Positions 18,501-26,498 of a stretch of DNA of 64,000 nucleotides are shown piece by piece. The stretch is from Salarchaeum japonicum_A. GTDB taxonomy: Archaea; Halobacteriota; Halobacteria; Halobacteriales; Halobacteriaceae. The stretch spans positions 30,821 to 94,820 of the forward strand of contig NZ_JBNAMV010000002.1 in NCBI RefSeq assembly GCF_049705945.1. The letters are read 5' to 3'. Under the pieces are notes generated by a model. It saw only the letters and a program-made list of their open reading frames with translations. It searched no databases and was not told where the DNA came from. The stretch's first letter is position 1. The number at the start of each line of letters is the position of its first letter. Position numbers and translations under genes: made by a program.

Positions 18501-19345
18501 CAGATGCAGACAAGGCAGCAATGAGCCCCCTGTTCGGGCAGGCCACCGAGACGGACGAGGAACCAGCTGGTGACCAAGCACCGCAGCCGGAGAACGGGGC
18601 AACGCCCATCCAGGAAAGCAGCGTACCCGTCCCCGATGACGAACTCCGACAACGCGGACTCAGCCGTGACGACGTTCGGTTCCTGAATCGGGTCCTCGAC
18701 GTGATGAACCGAGAGGACGACGAGTACACGCTACTGGACAGGATGAGCCAGCTTCGGGACGAATACGACGACCTCCATGTGGAGCGGCTCACGGAGCAGG
18801 ACCTCCTGGAAGCGGACTCCGCGGCGGGGCGCAAGTACTACACCGTCCTCCCGGACGGTCGAGACCTCCTCGGGAGAGAATTGAAGGCGGGACCAGGAGC
18901 GGGCGATCTCGGTGAGAAAACGCCACACAAGGTTGGCGTCCGGCTCCTCGAGCTCTGGCTCCAGCAGCGGGACGACGTCGGTCGCGTGGAACCGTACTAC
19001 GAAACTGACGACGGCACGGTACTGGACGTGGCCGGCTTCGACGAGGGCGGCGATCTCGTCTGGGCCGGCGAAGCAGAGCTTGCGAGTAACAACCGGCACG
19101 CCCCGGTCGAGGATTACGACAAACTCAGCGCGGTGGACGCCGACGCGATCTGGGCCTTCAACAATCGCGAGACGGCGCTCGACGTCCTGGAGAGCCTTGC
19201 CGACGCGGATCGGATCGACGAGCGGGTCAGCGGGCGGGCGGCACGGTCGTTCGCGACCATCAGAGACGCCGTCGACGACCTCGATGCTGCGGGCCTGACC
19301 ACCGTTCGGGGCTTCAAAAATCTCGATCAAGAACTCAACCAGTGA
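15518..19345 (+). CDS. VirD4-like type IV coupling protein with C-terminal nuclease-like domain
   Basis: 1275 residues (ATG 15518 or 15521), overlapping virB4. Residues up to about 490 form a large N-terminal region. A VirD4/TraG-like ATPase follows, with Walker A STGGGKS near 508-514 and a Walker B-like NLIIEEA near 776. A Ser/Thr/Asp-rich linker spans about 930-1050. The last 180 residues contain VLDVAGFDEGG...WAGEAEL, a D...ExE pattern that suggests a PD-(D/E)XK-type domain. The protein would bring the DNA substrate to the channel. The stop lies 14 nt before the 3' end of the tnpB gene on the other strand, so the C-terminus may have been altered by that insertion. Confidence 0.82.
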   Translation: MMAEYLRVTPTSERLDPESIPRVLDSLHKLTTPGSSGLGAKLNPLHSETPPRFEFLAISDGPDDPVEFFYGADAHLDTLEKRLRSIYPATFDIERVDVDVAARLIQPVELTPQEFVDHYEAGRLQYEFGPAEQYDIVDEESGDSEPAEADPVVDGGTAATSVPDHHVTVGDSALELAPPDALPDDEEERRAIEKPTMTPAGTILARPAQDAVSPLGVRWCGAASRKQDWMTSLTPFTAEETNGDLSSVDEPGAALASLIDHLMEATAPTAFQVVFQRRASWQSDAEVRKEDLVDGRDTFFQEVVGSLLEVEEQRSDQDDRQLSEAVEKRIEYIDAKNAKRAFTVNIRAVGVPTDTTRDDLDGRMDSLLPVFDPLDGPFYEVEGQRLRDSGFREKTKEKKARAALQRLLNRELTTGRGKTRPELVLSGRELANFVLVPSSEQLTVEGTRGTRAEQQSRNPLPWPNPDLIQQFQDGMAIGYALDENGEPRPDPIRIPPDLLPTHYGRFASTGGGKSKAIINDALSLRETTGGPVVLVDPKGDGMCENYLRCHYERFGGLDDAYHFRVPETIPAFSFFDIRPALEAGRNREDAIQDKVDHFHDILRMIMGREQYGQAFVANGILSYLIKALFDEEYGSDVFGLDDLFAAALRMQRDQTIPPVSADNQNIEESLTRHFAKDNHQFQVSMDAVGNRLDKLKEDAHLRRIFSHVPEQNDAGEYVDNRFDFREFLDEDATIIFDLGDLRPEAQRAITLLLLSNLWDAVQVRRRDGQTDYEKLTNLIIEEAAPVASTKLVSEQLLPQGRSFGLSMGLVMQFPEQVRNRNERAYDEVLNNIKTKLIGNISIERDLAESLAHEDLSPTELRNRINTLPSGEWIAQLPSPSFGETGPPPFSLKPLPIAPGHPESDQPLTEPQEDHFESVSRPRMVERTQAQYGLTEPTESNTAPEESSWGSSGAETTGSAADADSGTDPTQSAFISESTTEDTSTSTTQSETDSDPDADKAAMSPLFGQATETDEEPAGDQAPQPENGATPIQESSVPVPDDELRQRGLSRDDVRFLNRVLDVMNREDDEYTLLDRMSQLRDEYDDLHVERLTEQDLLEADSAAGRKYYTVLPDGRDLLGRELKAGPGAGDLGEKTPHKVGVRLLELWLQQRDDVGRVEPYYETDDGTVLDVAGFDEGGDLVWAGEAELASNNRHAPVEDYDKLSAVDADAIWAFNNRETALDVLESLADADRIDERVSGRAARSFATIRDAVDDLDAAGLTTVRGFKNLDQELNQ

Positions 19346-19359
19346 CACCCTCACTCGCC

Positions 19360-20646
19360 CTAACGGACGGAGCTTCCTACAAGGGAAAATTCGGTCTCAG
19401 AGGTTTCGGAACTGTACTCCGAGAGAGTCATCTGTCGGGGTTCCCGACTCGCCTCTCGGCGTTCCGCGGCCCTGTCACAGGGGCTCCCATTCCGTGGCAT
19501 GTCATCGCGCTCCGATTTCCAAGGAACGCTCTCACCCCACGGATCAACGCGGCGAGCGATGTTCGCCGCGGCGTTGATATCGGCTTGGAACGTGGTGATG
19601 TGGCATTCATCGTTCGTACAACGGAACTCTGCCTGTTCGTCACGGCGGCCGACGTGACGGCACGCATGGCAAATCTTCGAGGTATAGTGTGGTTGGACGT
19701 GCTCTACCGGAATTCCTGCCTCGAGTGCCTTGTCCTCGATTCGACCTTGCAGCTGAGCGAACGCCCACGTGTGCAGCCGCCGGTTCATGTACGCGCCGTA
19801 ATCCAAGTTCTCACGGATGTACGACAGATCCTCGAGCACGATTACTGGGTCGTCGAACTGGCGGGCGTATTCGACGGCCTCACGCGAGGCCTTCTCGACG
19901 ATATCCGTGAGCGCATTCTGGTGGTAGTCGAATCGTTCCTCGATTCGCCAGTCAGCGGCACCACGTTCTTGGAGGCGTTGCAGCGTAGTATACATCTCCT
20001 TGCGGAGGTGTCGAGCCCGGCCACCGTCGATCAACAGTGGCTTCGTCGGCGTGTCGCGTTGCAGGGCACAGCCCGTGATCAACGCACTTTCGCCGATATC
20101 GAACCCGACGAAGGTCGGATCTTCGTCTGGGTCGGGATCGTCGACGGTGTACTCGACGGAGACATGCAGGGTCCACGTTCTCCGGTTTTGGACCAACCGG
20201 AATTCGCCGACCGAGACCTCACCATCGAGCACGTCAAACCAGAGCGATTCCTGTGCGGGATTGATCCGCAACGGGATCCAAAAGGCGTTGCCTCGGCCAG
20301 CTTGCGGGACCCGCCAGCAGAACTCGTACTCGCGGTTTGGCGAATGATCGAGACGGAAGCCACGGTTGGTGAATCGAACTGGATGATCGTCAGCCAGTTC
20401 GTCAGCGTCGAACGTCTCCCGCAGCTGTGGGACGTACTGTTTGAGCGCGTCTTTGGCGTAGGAGGTGAGGTCGTAGTCGGTGACAATGTCATTGACCGCC
20501 GATTGCGTATCCGCCCCGCTCTCGAAGGCAGTGTGGAGTGCGTGGCGGTACGTCGCTACAGTGTCCTCAAGCCGACGCTGCTTGTGTGCCGTCGGCGGGA
20601 CTGTCGTCGCCTCAAGCGTCTTCGAGACAGTTCGTTCGGCGGCCAT
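19360..20646 (-). CDS. tnpB: TnpB, RNA-guided nuclease of an IS200/IS605-type element
   Basis: 428 residues from ATG 20646 (a GTG-type extension to 20676 is possible). The RuvC triad is intact: Asp in GFDIGES, Glu in VLEDLSYI and Asp in FQADINAA. The zinc ribbon is CHAC...CTNDEC. No tnpA is present, so this is a solo (IS1341-type) element. TnpB proteins cut DNA guided by an omega RNA transcribed from the 3' end of their own gene and the element end. Here that end lies within a few bases of the coupling-protein stop codon. The 523-residue antisense frame is a shadow. Confidence 0.88.
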   Translation of the reverse strand: MAAERTVSKTLEATTVPPTAHKQRRLEDTVATYRHALHTAFESGADTQSAVNDIVTDYDLTSYAKDALKQYVPQLRETFDADELADDHPVRFTNRGFRLDHSPNREYEFCWRVPQAGRGNAFWIPLRINPAQESLWFDVLDGEVSVGEFRLVQNRRTWTLHVSVEYTVDDPDPDEDPTFVGFDIGESALITGCALQRDTPTKPLLIDGGRARHLRKEMYTTLQRLQERGAADWRIEERFDYHQNALTDIVEKASREAVEYARQFDDPVIVLEDLSYIRENLDYGAYMNRRLHTWAFAQLQGRIEDKALEAGIPVEHVQPHYTSKICHACRHVGRRDEQAEFRCTNDECHITTFQADINAAANIARRVDPWGESVPWKSERDDMPRNGSPCDRAAERREASREPRQMTLSEYSSETSETEFSLVGSSVR

Positions 20647-20704
20647 CCGACGGTGAACAGTAGTACCGTAACACACAAAAAGAACACGGTAAACTCACGT
20701 ATGT

Positions 20705-20839
20705 ATGGGAAAAGAGGTCCGGTTCACAGTAAGCGACGACCAGCACGAGCGTCTCAGCGAACTCAAGGACGAACGCGGTTACACTTGGAAGGGACTGATG
20801 CTCGAGGGCGCGAAGTGCTTGGAACGCGAGGACTCGTAG
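20705..20839 (+). CDS. 44-residue DNA-binding-like partner of the TnpB element
   Basis: A short frame, MGKEVRFTVSDDQHERL..., with a GYTWKGLML helix. It resembles the small ribbon-helix-helix-like proteins often found next to solo tnpB genes in haloarchaea. It is divergent from tnpB and separated by 58 nt, so both may share one control region. The role is inferred: repression of tnpB or a structural role in the element. Confidence 0.65.
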   Translation: MGKEVRFTVSDDQHERLSELKDERGYTWKGLMLEGAKCLEREDS

Positions 20840-20909
20840 AGGGCCGACAATCAGCCAACTGGGGGCGTCATCTGCGCCATGAACGGCGCTGTCTCCCACT
20901 GGAGGAACG

Positions 20910-21794
20910 ATGACTTGGCGACAGGCGACCCGCGAGGAGATTTACGCCTACTACGCCGAAGAATTCCCCCGCTATCTGGATGACCTGCCGGAATTCATCA
21001 CGGCGACCGGCCCGAAACAGTACGCCGTCGCCTTCCGCGAGTCCCACCCGGTGCGCAAAGACGAGGTGCCGGACAAGGACTTCATCCGGCGGGATACGTG
21101 GCAAACAGATGCGTCGGGCGACCGAACAACGCCCGAGTTCAACGACTTCGAGGACGTCGTCGAGTTCATTCGACACCCCGCTCGCAACGACCCGCTGGGG
21201 CGGAGCAAGTTCGCGCTTGCTGACCCGGAAGTGCTGGAGCAACCGGAACCACGGCCCGGCGCCGTTTACTACGCGCTGGATCACTGGGAACGACCCTGGG
21301 TTCTCCTCGTCGACATCGACGCGAAAGAGATCGCCAGGAACCGAGCAGACGAGATGGTCTCAGCGGACGTCGATGGTGAGGACGACGATGCGCTCCTCGA
21401 CGCTGCGGGTATCCTCGACGCCGCTCCCGAGGGGTATCCGTACGCCTTCGAAGACGTCGACCGCGCCATCGAGTACGGGTTCGAGGTGCGCGACATCTTT
21501 GAAGACGATTTCGACGCCGAGGAGACGATGGTGGTGTACAGCGGGCAGGGGGTCCACGTCTACCTGCTGGATACCGACCCGGCGCACCGATACGACGAGC
21601 AGAGTCGCGAGGTGTTGAACGACCTCCTTCTCGAGACGTACGACATCCCGATCGACCCCGTCGTGACGGCCGACCGCCGGCGGGTCGCCCGCCTGCCCTA
21701 TTCACTTCACCCCGATGTCTGTAGCATCGTTCAACCCATCGAGAGCCCGGCATTCGACGTTCGGTCGGCGACACCCGAGGTGATCGACGAATGA
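20910..21794 (+). CDS. PriS-like archaeo-eukaryotic primase (AEP) catalytic subunit
   Basis: 294 residues. The AEP signature is complete: metal-binding Asp135-x-Asp137 in LLVDIDAKE, SGQGVHVY at 211-218 with His216, a third acidic Asp255 in VVTADRRR, and the RLPYSLH motif at 261-267. It is shorter than usual chromosomal PriS. It would make primers (possibly longer DNA) for replication of this element. A GGAGGAACG ribosome site precedes the ATG. It overlaps the PriL-like gene by ATGA, so the two are translated together. Confidence 0.8.
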   Translation: MTWRQATREEIYAYYAEEFPRYLDDLPEFITATGPKQYAVAFRESHPVRKDEVPDKDFIRRDTWQTDASGDRTTPEFNDFEDVVEFIRHPARNDPLGRSKFALADPEVLEQPEPRPGAVYYALDHWERPWVLLVDIDAKEIARNRADEMVSADVDGEDDDALLDAAGILDAAPEGYPYAFEDVDRAIEYGFEVRDIFEDDFDAEETMVVYSGQGVHVYLLDTDPAHRYDEQSREVLNDLLLETYDIPIDPVVTADRRRVARLPYSLHPDVCSIVQPIESPAFDVRSATPEVIDE

Positions 21795-23317
21795 GTCCGA
21801 GTACGCCCACCGACGACGAGAAGATGGCGTATCGGGTTGCGGCACTCCCGCTGGAGTACGGTGAGACCCGCATCAACCAGCTGTTTACGCGTGGCTACAA
21901 TCGATACGTCGTCGACGGCGAGGACCAACCCGAGGACCTCGTGAACGACGTCGAGCGGTTCGGGACGGCGGCGTTCAAAGAGCAGGTTCGTGCCGACGCC
22001 GCTGAGGAGCCGTTCGTCGACGAGCCGGGGACGCTTGCCGTGCTCGCGACGTTGAGTGCGATCTGTGTGAAAGAGCACCCGAAGTTCGAGCACGCGTCGC
22101 CCCGAAACATCCAGGTGCTCTACGATATCCGGGAGCTGTACGTCAACAATCTCGCCTCCCTCATCCGCGCCCACGGCGATGGGTCACTTCAGCAGGACAT
22201 CGCCGACGTGCTGTACAGCAAGGAACCCGGTGAGGATGGCCCACACCCTGGTCGGGTCTGTACGGGCATCACAGAGATGCCGGAGTTCGGAGAGGGCCTC
22301 TACCTCGAAATCCCGATGGCGGCGGCGTCGCGCAAATGTCTCGTTCGAGCGGAGGGCGAGTCATCGACGGGGAGTGACGATGGCGGGGAGATACTGACGC
22401 GAGTGAAGGACAACAACCTGTACGTCCCGGTCGGTGATTTCGACAGCAAGTATCTTGACTACGCTGAGCGGGCGTTCAAGAAGCTCCTGCGGGTGCAAGA
22501 AGACGGGCTCTCTGACGACCAGCTGACGTGGTTGACCACGAACGAGTCGGCGATTACGGAGCGGATCGACCGCTTCCTCGAGACCGGCCATCACGAGCGC
22601 ATCTGGCGGAACTGGGACCGTGGGGAACGGACGATTCGCGTCCTCCGGCGGGCCCTGAATGACGCCCCCGACGATGTCGCACAAACGGGCGAGTTCCACA
22701 CGGCGAAAGAGCTGTATCGAGCGGTCGAGGCGTACGAGGCCGAGGACGAGTGGGAATCCTCGGTAACAGACTGGATCTCAAGTCCGAGCAGTCTCGCGAA
22801 GACGCTGGCTGACCACGAGTCTCACTCGGCAGTCACGATCGACCGCGACGGACGCGTCAATACGTACCGAATCGGGCGAGCTGGAACCGGCGCCGAACAG
22901 ATCGAGGTGCGAGAGATCGAAGACCTCTTCGAACTCCCCTGTATGGCGAATATGGAGGAACGGCTCCACGAGAAGAAGCCGGTGCGGAAGGACCTCTACA
23001 ACTTCGCGCGGATGGTGATGTGGCTGCCGCAGTACCAAGACAGCAGCCTCGACGAAATCGTCACGGATCTCAAGGACGTCTTCTCTCGGTGGCCGTGGTA
23101 CGACGAGCAGGAAACCGAGTACCAGGTCCGTTACGAGTTCTCGAACACGATCGACGGCGACACCCCGTTGCCGATGAACTGCGATAACGACGATCTACAG
23201 CGCTACTGTATCGGCCAGGACCAATGTCCCTACTCTATCTGGGGCAGCCTCCCGTTCCCGGATGAGATGTACGAGCAGGTCGAGGAGGAATCCGCCGGTC
23301 CTGCTGAGCAATTCTGA
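21791..23317 (+). CDS. PriL-like primase large subunit with Fe-S cysteines
   Basis: 508 residues. The C-terminal region has four widely spaced cysteines, Cys384, Cys464, Cys473 and Cys479 (in RYCIGQDQCPYSIW). This is the arrangement of the 4Fe-4S cluster in PriL. The long N-terminal part is helical and not recognisable in detail. ATGA overlap with the PriS-like gene supports a stable heterodimer acting at initiation of primer synthesis. Confidence 0.7.
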   Translation: MSPSTPTDDEKMAYRVAALPLEYGETRINQLFTRGYNRYVVDGEDQPEDLVNDVERFGTAAFKEQVRADAAEEPFVDEPGTLAVLATLSAICVKEHPKFEHASPRNIQVLYDIRELYVNNLASLIRAHGDGSLQQDIADVLYSKEPGEDGPHPGRVCTGITEMPEFGEGLYLEIPMAAASRKCLVRAEGESSTGSDDGGEILTRVKDNNLYVPVGDFDSKYLDYAERAFKKLLRVQEDGLSDDQLTWLTTNESAITERIDRFLETGHHERIWRNWDRGERTIRVLRRALNDAPDDVAQTGEFHTAKELYRAVEAYEAEDEWESSVTDWISSPSSLAKTLADHESHSAVTIDRDGRVNTYRIGRAGTGAEQIEVREIEDLFELPCMANMEERLHEKKPVRKDLYNFARMVMWLPQYQDSSLDEIVTDLKDVFSRWPWYDEQETEYQVRYEFSNTIDGDTPLPMNCDNDDLQRYCIGQDQCPYSIWGSLPFPDEMYEQVEEESAGPAEQF

Positions 23318-23387
23318 GTGACCGATTTTCCTCAGTTTTCGAGGAGAGTTGAAGAGGTTTCGTTGCCCTTCCACCATCTACAAAATT

Positions 23388-24065
23388 TCAATCACTGCTA
23401 GCAGCGCTAACACCCACAGGTTCCGAGATCCGTAGTAATCCCGAGACACCGAGTACATCCTCGATGATTTCATACACGACTTCGATATGCTCTCTGTTGG
23501 TAAGGTGCGAATCCACAGCAACAAGTGTCGATACCGAATGCTGGCGAGAGATCTCGACTGCATCGACGAGAATCTCACAATCGTGGCCAATATCGAGATC
23601 ACTTCTGAACCGGCGTAACAATTGATCGTTGCTCTGCTGCGGGAAACACCGGTCAATCAATTCATCCGGAAGCTGCACCTGATACAGTTCTATATCCTGA
23701 AGACAGCGACGTAGCGTCGACAGCTGCTCTCGCTTATCCATATCGTACCAGCTCATCTGGATATCGTCCCGAAAGTGACTCCGGTCGTTCGGACTGACGT
23801 GGATATCCCGAGCACGCGGCTCGTAGTCGAAAATCTCGTTGTCAGTATCGCGGAGGTAGGCAATTACGTCATCGTAGAGGTTGTACCGGCGTTCACAGAG
23901 CGCATCGAACTCGTCGTTGGCCTTTCCACCGATCACGATATAGAACGACTCACCATCAATGAGTCGCTGACAGCCGCGGTCCTCCTCGAGGTCGCCCGGA
24001 AGCTGTGAATAGACGTAATTCACCATCACCGATGTATCCAAGTTGAGTCGGGCGGCTTCGCTCAT
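23388..24065 (-). CDS. PIN-domain protein, toxin-like (pair A)
   Basis: 225 residues. The N-terminus LNLDTSVMVNYVY contains the first PIN acidic residue (Asp10). A later GHDCEILVDAVE and a TLVAVDSHL segment supply the other acidic positions. PIN proteins are Mg-dependent RNases, and many are toxins. It overlaps the upstream gene by 4 nt (ATGA), so the two form an operon like the pair at 30525-32183. Confidence 0.65.
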   Translation of the reverse strand: MSEAARLNLDTSVMVNYVYSQLPGDLEEDRGCQRLIDGESFYIVIGGKANDEFDALCERRYNLYDDVIAYLRDTDNEIFDYEPRARDIHVSPNDRSHFRDDIQMSWYDMDKREQLSTLRRCLQDIELYQVQLPDELIDRCFPQQSNDQLLRRFRSDLDIGHDCEILVDAVEISRQHSVSTLVAVDSHLTNREHIEVVYEIIEDVLGVSGLLRISEPVGVSAASSD

Positions 24066-25084
24066 TCAGTACCCTCCAGAACCTCTCTTGCCATCTCGTG
24101 CAGATGCGCCATCTGTTCTTCGTCAACTCTCTGGGAGTGATGGCCAGCGCGCGGGTACAAATCCGCATCAGCACATCGCTCACTCAGCCGATTCCGTCGC
24201 GATAGAAGGTCTTCGTGGAAGCTCGTAAACCGGTCTGCGTGCTCCTCGATCAAGTGGTGTCGATTCGGACCCTCCGCAGTTTGCGTAGAAATGTACAATG
24301 CCGGGTACCGCCAGACATCATAGTAGAAGTACGGCGCGAGATCCTGTAACACAGTTTCTTGCTCGTTCGATATTGACTCGAGAGTCGTGAGTTGCGCAAA
24401 CACCTGCTCAATAATATCTGTTCCACGAGTGACTAAGTCCACTATCTCGGACAGCTCGTCGATTTCCGCAAGCTCGAGATGGAGGTCAGAAATGAGCAAT
24501 CGGAACTCTTGCTCGTCCGATTCAGACAGCATCCCCTCTTGTGAGCCTCCGCCGAAATCCGACAGCGAATGGTTCGTTGTTTCCTGTTCAATCGTCTCAT
24601 CTAGGGTTTCGAGGTGCTCCCGAATATCCGTCGACGTGAGATACAGATCGGTGTACTCGTCGGGAGCGCATTCCTGGTAGAAGTCGCGGAGGAAGTCGAA
24701 TTTCCCGGTATACCAAACTTTCCGCAGGTCATAATCGTCGAAGAAAACCTCGGACCCGAAGTAGTCCCGATACTGTTGCACTTCCTCAGTTTCACCGTGA
24801 TCGCGTCGAATCCCACCCGTGTTGGTGGTCATCCGTCCCGGGGCATTGTCGGGCTCGCCGGCAACCTTCGTGTATGCACCGGCAAGGTACCAGCTATAGG
24901 TGACCGGGAGGTCGAACTCTTTAATTGCGAAGTAGCACAGCTTCTCTTGCTCCGTACGCGTGATGTTTCGACCAGGGTCGTCGAACACGTCCTCTACCGC
25001 AAGTTCAATACCGCGTAGAAGCGCGTCTGCATAGGGTTCCTCCTCACTATATGGGTCGTTTGAGCCCGGCGTGGGAGGAGTCAT
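24062..25084 (-). CDS. Panacea/SocA-like partner of the PIN protein (pair A)
   Basis: 340 residues. A motif KLCYFAIKEF (48-57) followed by WYLAGAY (65-71) resembles the KLLYFA...W.YG pattern of Panacea (SocA-like) antitoxin domains. The protein at 31314-32183 has the same pattern. The C-terminal two thirds are helical without known motifs. Position directly upstream of a PIN gene suggests an antitoxin or regulator. The family link is from motif shape only. Confidence 0.55.
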   Translation of the reverse strand: MTPPTPGSNDPYSEEEPYADALLRGIELAVEDVFDDPGRNITRTEQEKLCYFAIKEFDLPVTYSWYLAGAYTKVAGEPDNAPGRMTTNTGGIRRDHGETEEVQQYRDYFGSEVFFDDYDLRKVWYTGKFDFLRDFYQECAPDEYTDLYLTSTDIREHLETLDETIEQETTNHSLSDFGGGSQEGMLSESDEQEFRLLISDLHLELAEIDELSEIVDLVTRGTDIIEQVFAQLTTLESISNEQETVLQDLAPYFYYDVWRYPALYISTQTAEGPNRHHLIEEHADRFTSFHEDLLSRRNRLSERCADADLYPRAGHHSQRVDEEQMAHLHEMAREVLEGTE

Positions 25085-25636
25085 GATTAGAGTGTTCCCG
25101 CTATGGTGCGGATAGGTTTTGTGATACTACTTCGGAAGTTCGATACCTGCTGGTGAGAGCTGTTGTTAGTATAGTATTCAACAGGGATAGTCAAAGATGG
25201 TGGCCTCGGACTGAAAGTGAAGTTCGACAAGCATCTTCAGTCTCTACAGATTTGAGCGGCCCCAATCATGATTTTCGTCGGGAACCGATTCTTCTCCCTA
25301 TTCATCATGGCTGTTGGAACATATCAGATGAAGGAGGATTAAACAGAGCCAGATCTATCTGAATCCTCGTCGAACTATTTCAGAGGTTAATACGACCAAA
25401 ATCGAGGGTATCGGGTTTCCAATGATTCGAAGTGACGAGATGGAGGAACTCGAGGGACGCAGAATAGGTGAATCAGCGACCCAAAGGAATCCAGATACGA
25501 CCGAAATCACGTTCCTTGCCCCGCCGTCGAGCAATTTCTGAAATCACAGCATTATCTCGGGACTCGTCGAGGTACTTTCTACGCTCTCAAATCGGCCCGA
25601 CGAGGTTCTACTGCAATTTAAGTCCGTTATTTCGGC

Positions 25637-25679
25637 TTGCATATCGCGGTTTTCGTCCAAAGAAAGAGGCGATATGCAA
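25637..25679. repeat. Perfect inverted repeat TTGCATATCGC/GCGATATGCAA
   Basis: 11-bp arms with a 21-base spacer in gene-poor DNA about 160 bases upstream of the ATG at 25840. Spacer length is like that of the TTAACCAACA family, but the arms differ. It is a candidate operator. Confidence 0.7.
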
Positions 25680-25792
25680 TGTGCGAAGGCCGCCGGCTCT
25701 CTCAGGCCGAGGGGCCGTCACAGGGGTAGCGGAACTACGGAAGTATCAGAATTAACGCATAGGTTGACGGGGGGCGTTTCGGTGGTGTCTGT

Positions 25793-25817
25793 CGTCCCCG
25801 CGAGGGGTGGCGGGGCG
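25793..25817 (+). promoter_or_regulatory. GC-rich leader hairpin, copy 1
   Basis: CGTCCCC-GCG-AGGGGTGGCGGGGCG type inverted repeat after a weak T-rich GGTGTCTGTC, 22 nt before the ATG at 25840. Confidence 0.65.
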
Positions 25818-25839
25818 CATCACGTGCCCCCGATAGACG

Positions 25840-26280
25840 ATGGCTTCGGAACAACGCAGGAAGACACGAGCAGCGGATCACGCAGGAACTACCCCCGACG
25901 ATGAGGCGCCGTGGGCGGACCTCGAGATGGCGGTTCCGACCGAACGGGATCACGCGTCGGTCGTCGCCCTTGTGGAGTGTGCCCTCGTCGAACTCACGCA
26001 CGAGGCCGTGGGCGCCGTCTTCATCTCCCGGCAGGTCGGGCGGTCGACGCGGACGCAGTACGTCGCCGCCGACGACGTCGGCGAGCAGTTCCAGAAACGG
26101 CACTTCGACGACCGACTGGGCTGGCACGAGACCACCGTCCCTCGACGAACCGTTCGCGACGAGCTCATCACTCAGCTCACGCAGTTGCCCTCGACGTCGG
26201 CGGAGCGATTAGGTGAAGGAGCAACCAGCGAGCCAGACACCTTCGTCGTGAAGCCAGTTCGAGAGCTCCGAACGCCGTAG
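25840..26280 (+). CDS. Uncharacterised haloarchaeal protein, first of the resident series
   Basis: 146 residues, acidic, with no recognised domain. A central segment VALVECALVELTHEAVGAVFISRQVG is the only hydrophobic part. It has a leader hairpin upstream and palindrome copy 2 starting 9 nt after its stop, which is the typical arrangement of a resident gene in this region. Confidence 0.65.
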   Translation: MASEQRRKTRAADHAGTTPDDEAPWADLEMAVPTERDHASVVALVECALVELTHEAVGAVFISRQVGRSTRTQYVAADDVGEQFQKRHFDDRLGWHETTVPRRTVRDELITQLTQLPSTSAERLGEGATSEPDTFVVKPVRELRTP

Positions 26281-26289
26281 CGGTTAGGC

Positions 26290-26331
26290 TTAACCAACAT
26301 CTTCGGCCGATATCGACACGATGTTGGTTAA
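26290..26331. repeat. TTAACCAACA/TGTTGGTTAA palindrome, copy 2
   Basis: Arms at 26290-26299 and 26322-26331, spacer 22 bases; pairing extends by one base inward (11-bp arms). It lies 9 nt after a stop codon. Confidence 0.85.
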
Positions 26332-26440
26332 CGCAGGGGTTAGATCCACTCCCTTGCCCCCACCCACCGCCCGACTCCTCGAGTGAGTGTATCCTGGCGG
26401 CCGGGCGATCCGAGGAGGTCCCGAATCTGTACGCCATGAA

Positions 26441-26474
26441 CTGTTTGTCGGCGCCAGGAGGCGTGCAGCGCGCA
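26441..26474 (+). promoter_or_regulatory. Leader hairpin, copy 2
   Basis: CTGTTTGTC followed by a GCGCC...GGCG and GCGCGC palindromic stretch, 24 nt before the ATG at 26499. Confidence 0.55.
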
Positions 26475-26498
26475 ACAGCGTGCGCTGCGTGACTCACC

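Larger units (their letters stand above)
25085..25839. other. 755-base gene-poor region with an 11-bp palindrome
   Basis: Only weak frames are present and none looks like a gene. It contains a perfect inverted repeat (25637-25647 and 25669-25679) and an AT-rich TATA-like CAATTTAAG at about 25614. It ends in the first leader hairpin at 25793. It separates the PIN pair from the long + strand series and may hold control sites or a decayed gene. Confidence 0.45.

Noticed and set aside
19342..20913. 523-residue + strand frame
   Set aside because: It is fully antisense to tnpB, whose motifs are complete. Its sequence has no domain character and its end overlaps the primase start.
25153..25755. Small + strand frames in the gap after the first PIN pair
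   Set aside because: They have no haloarchaeal acidic composition, no ribosome site and no recognisable domain.
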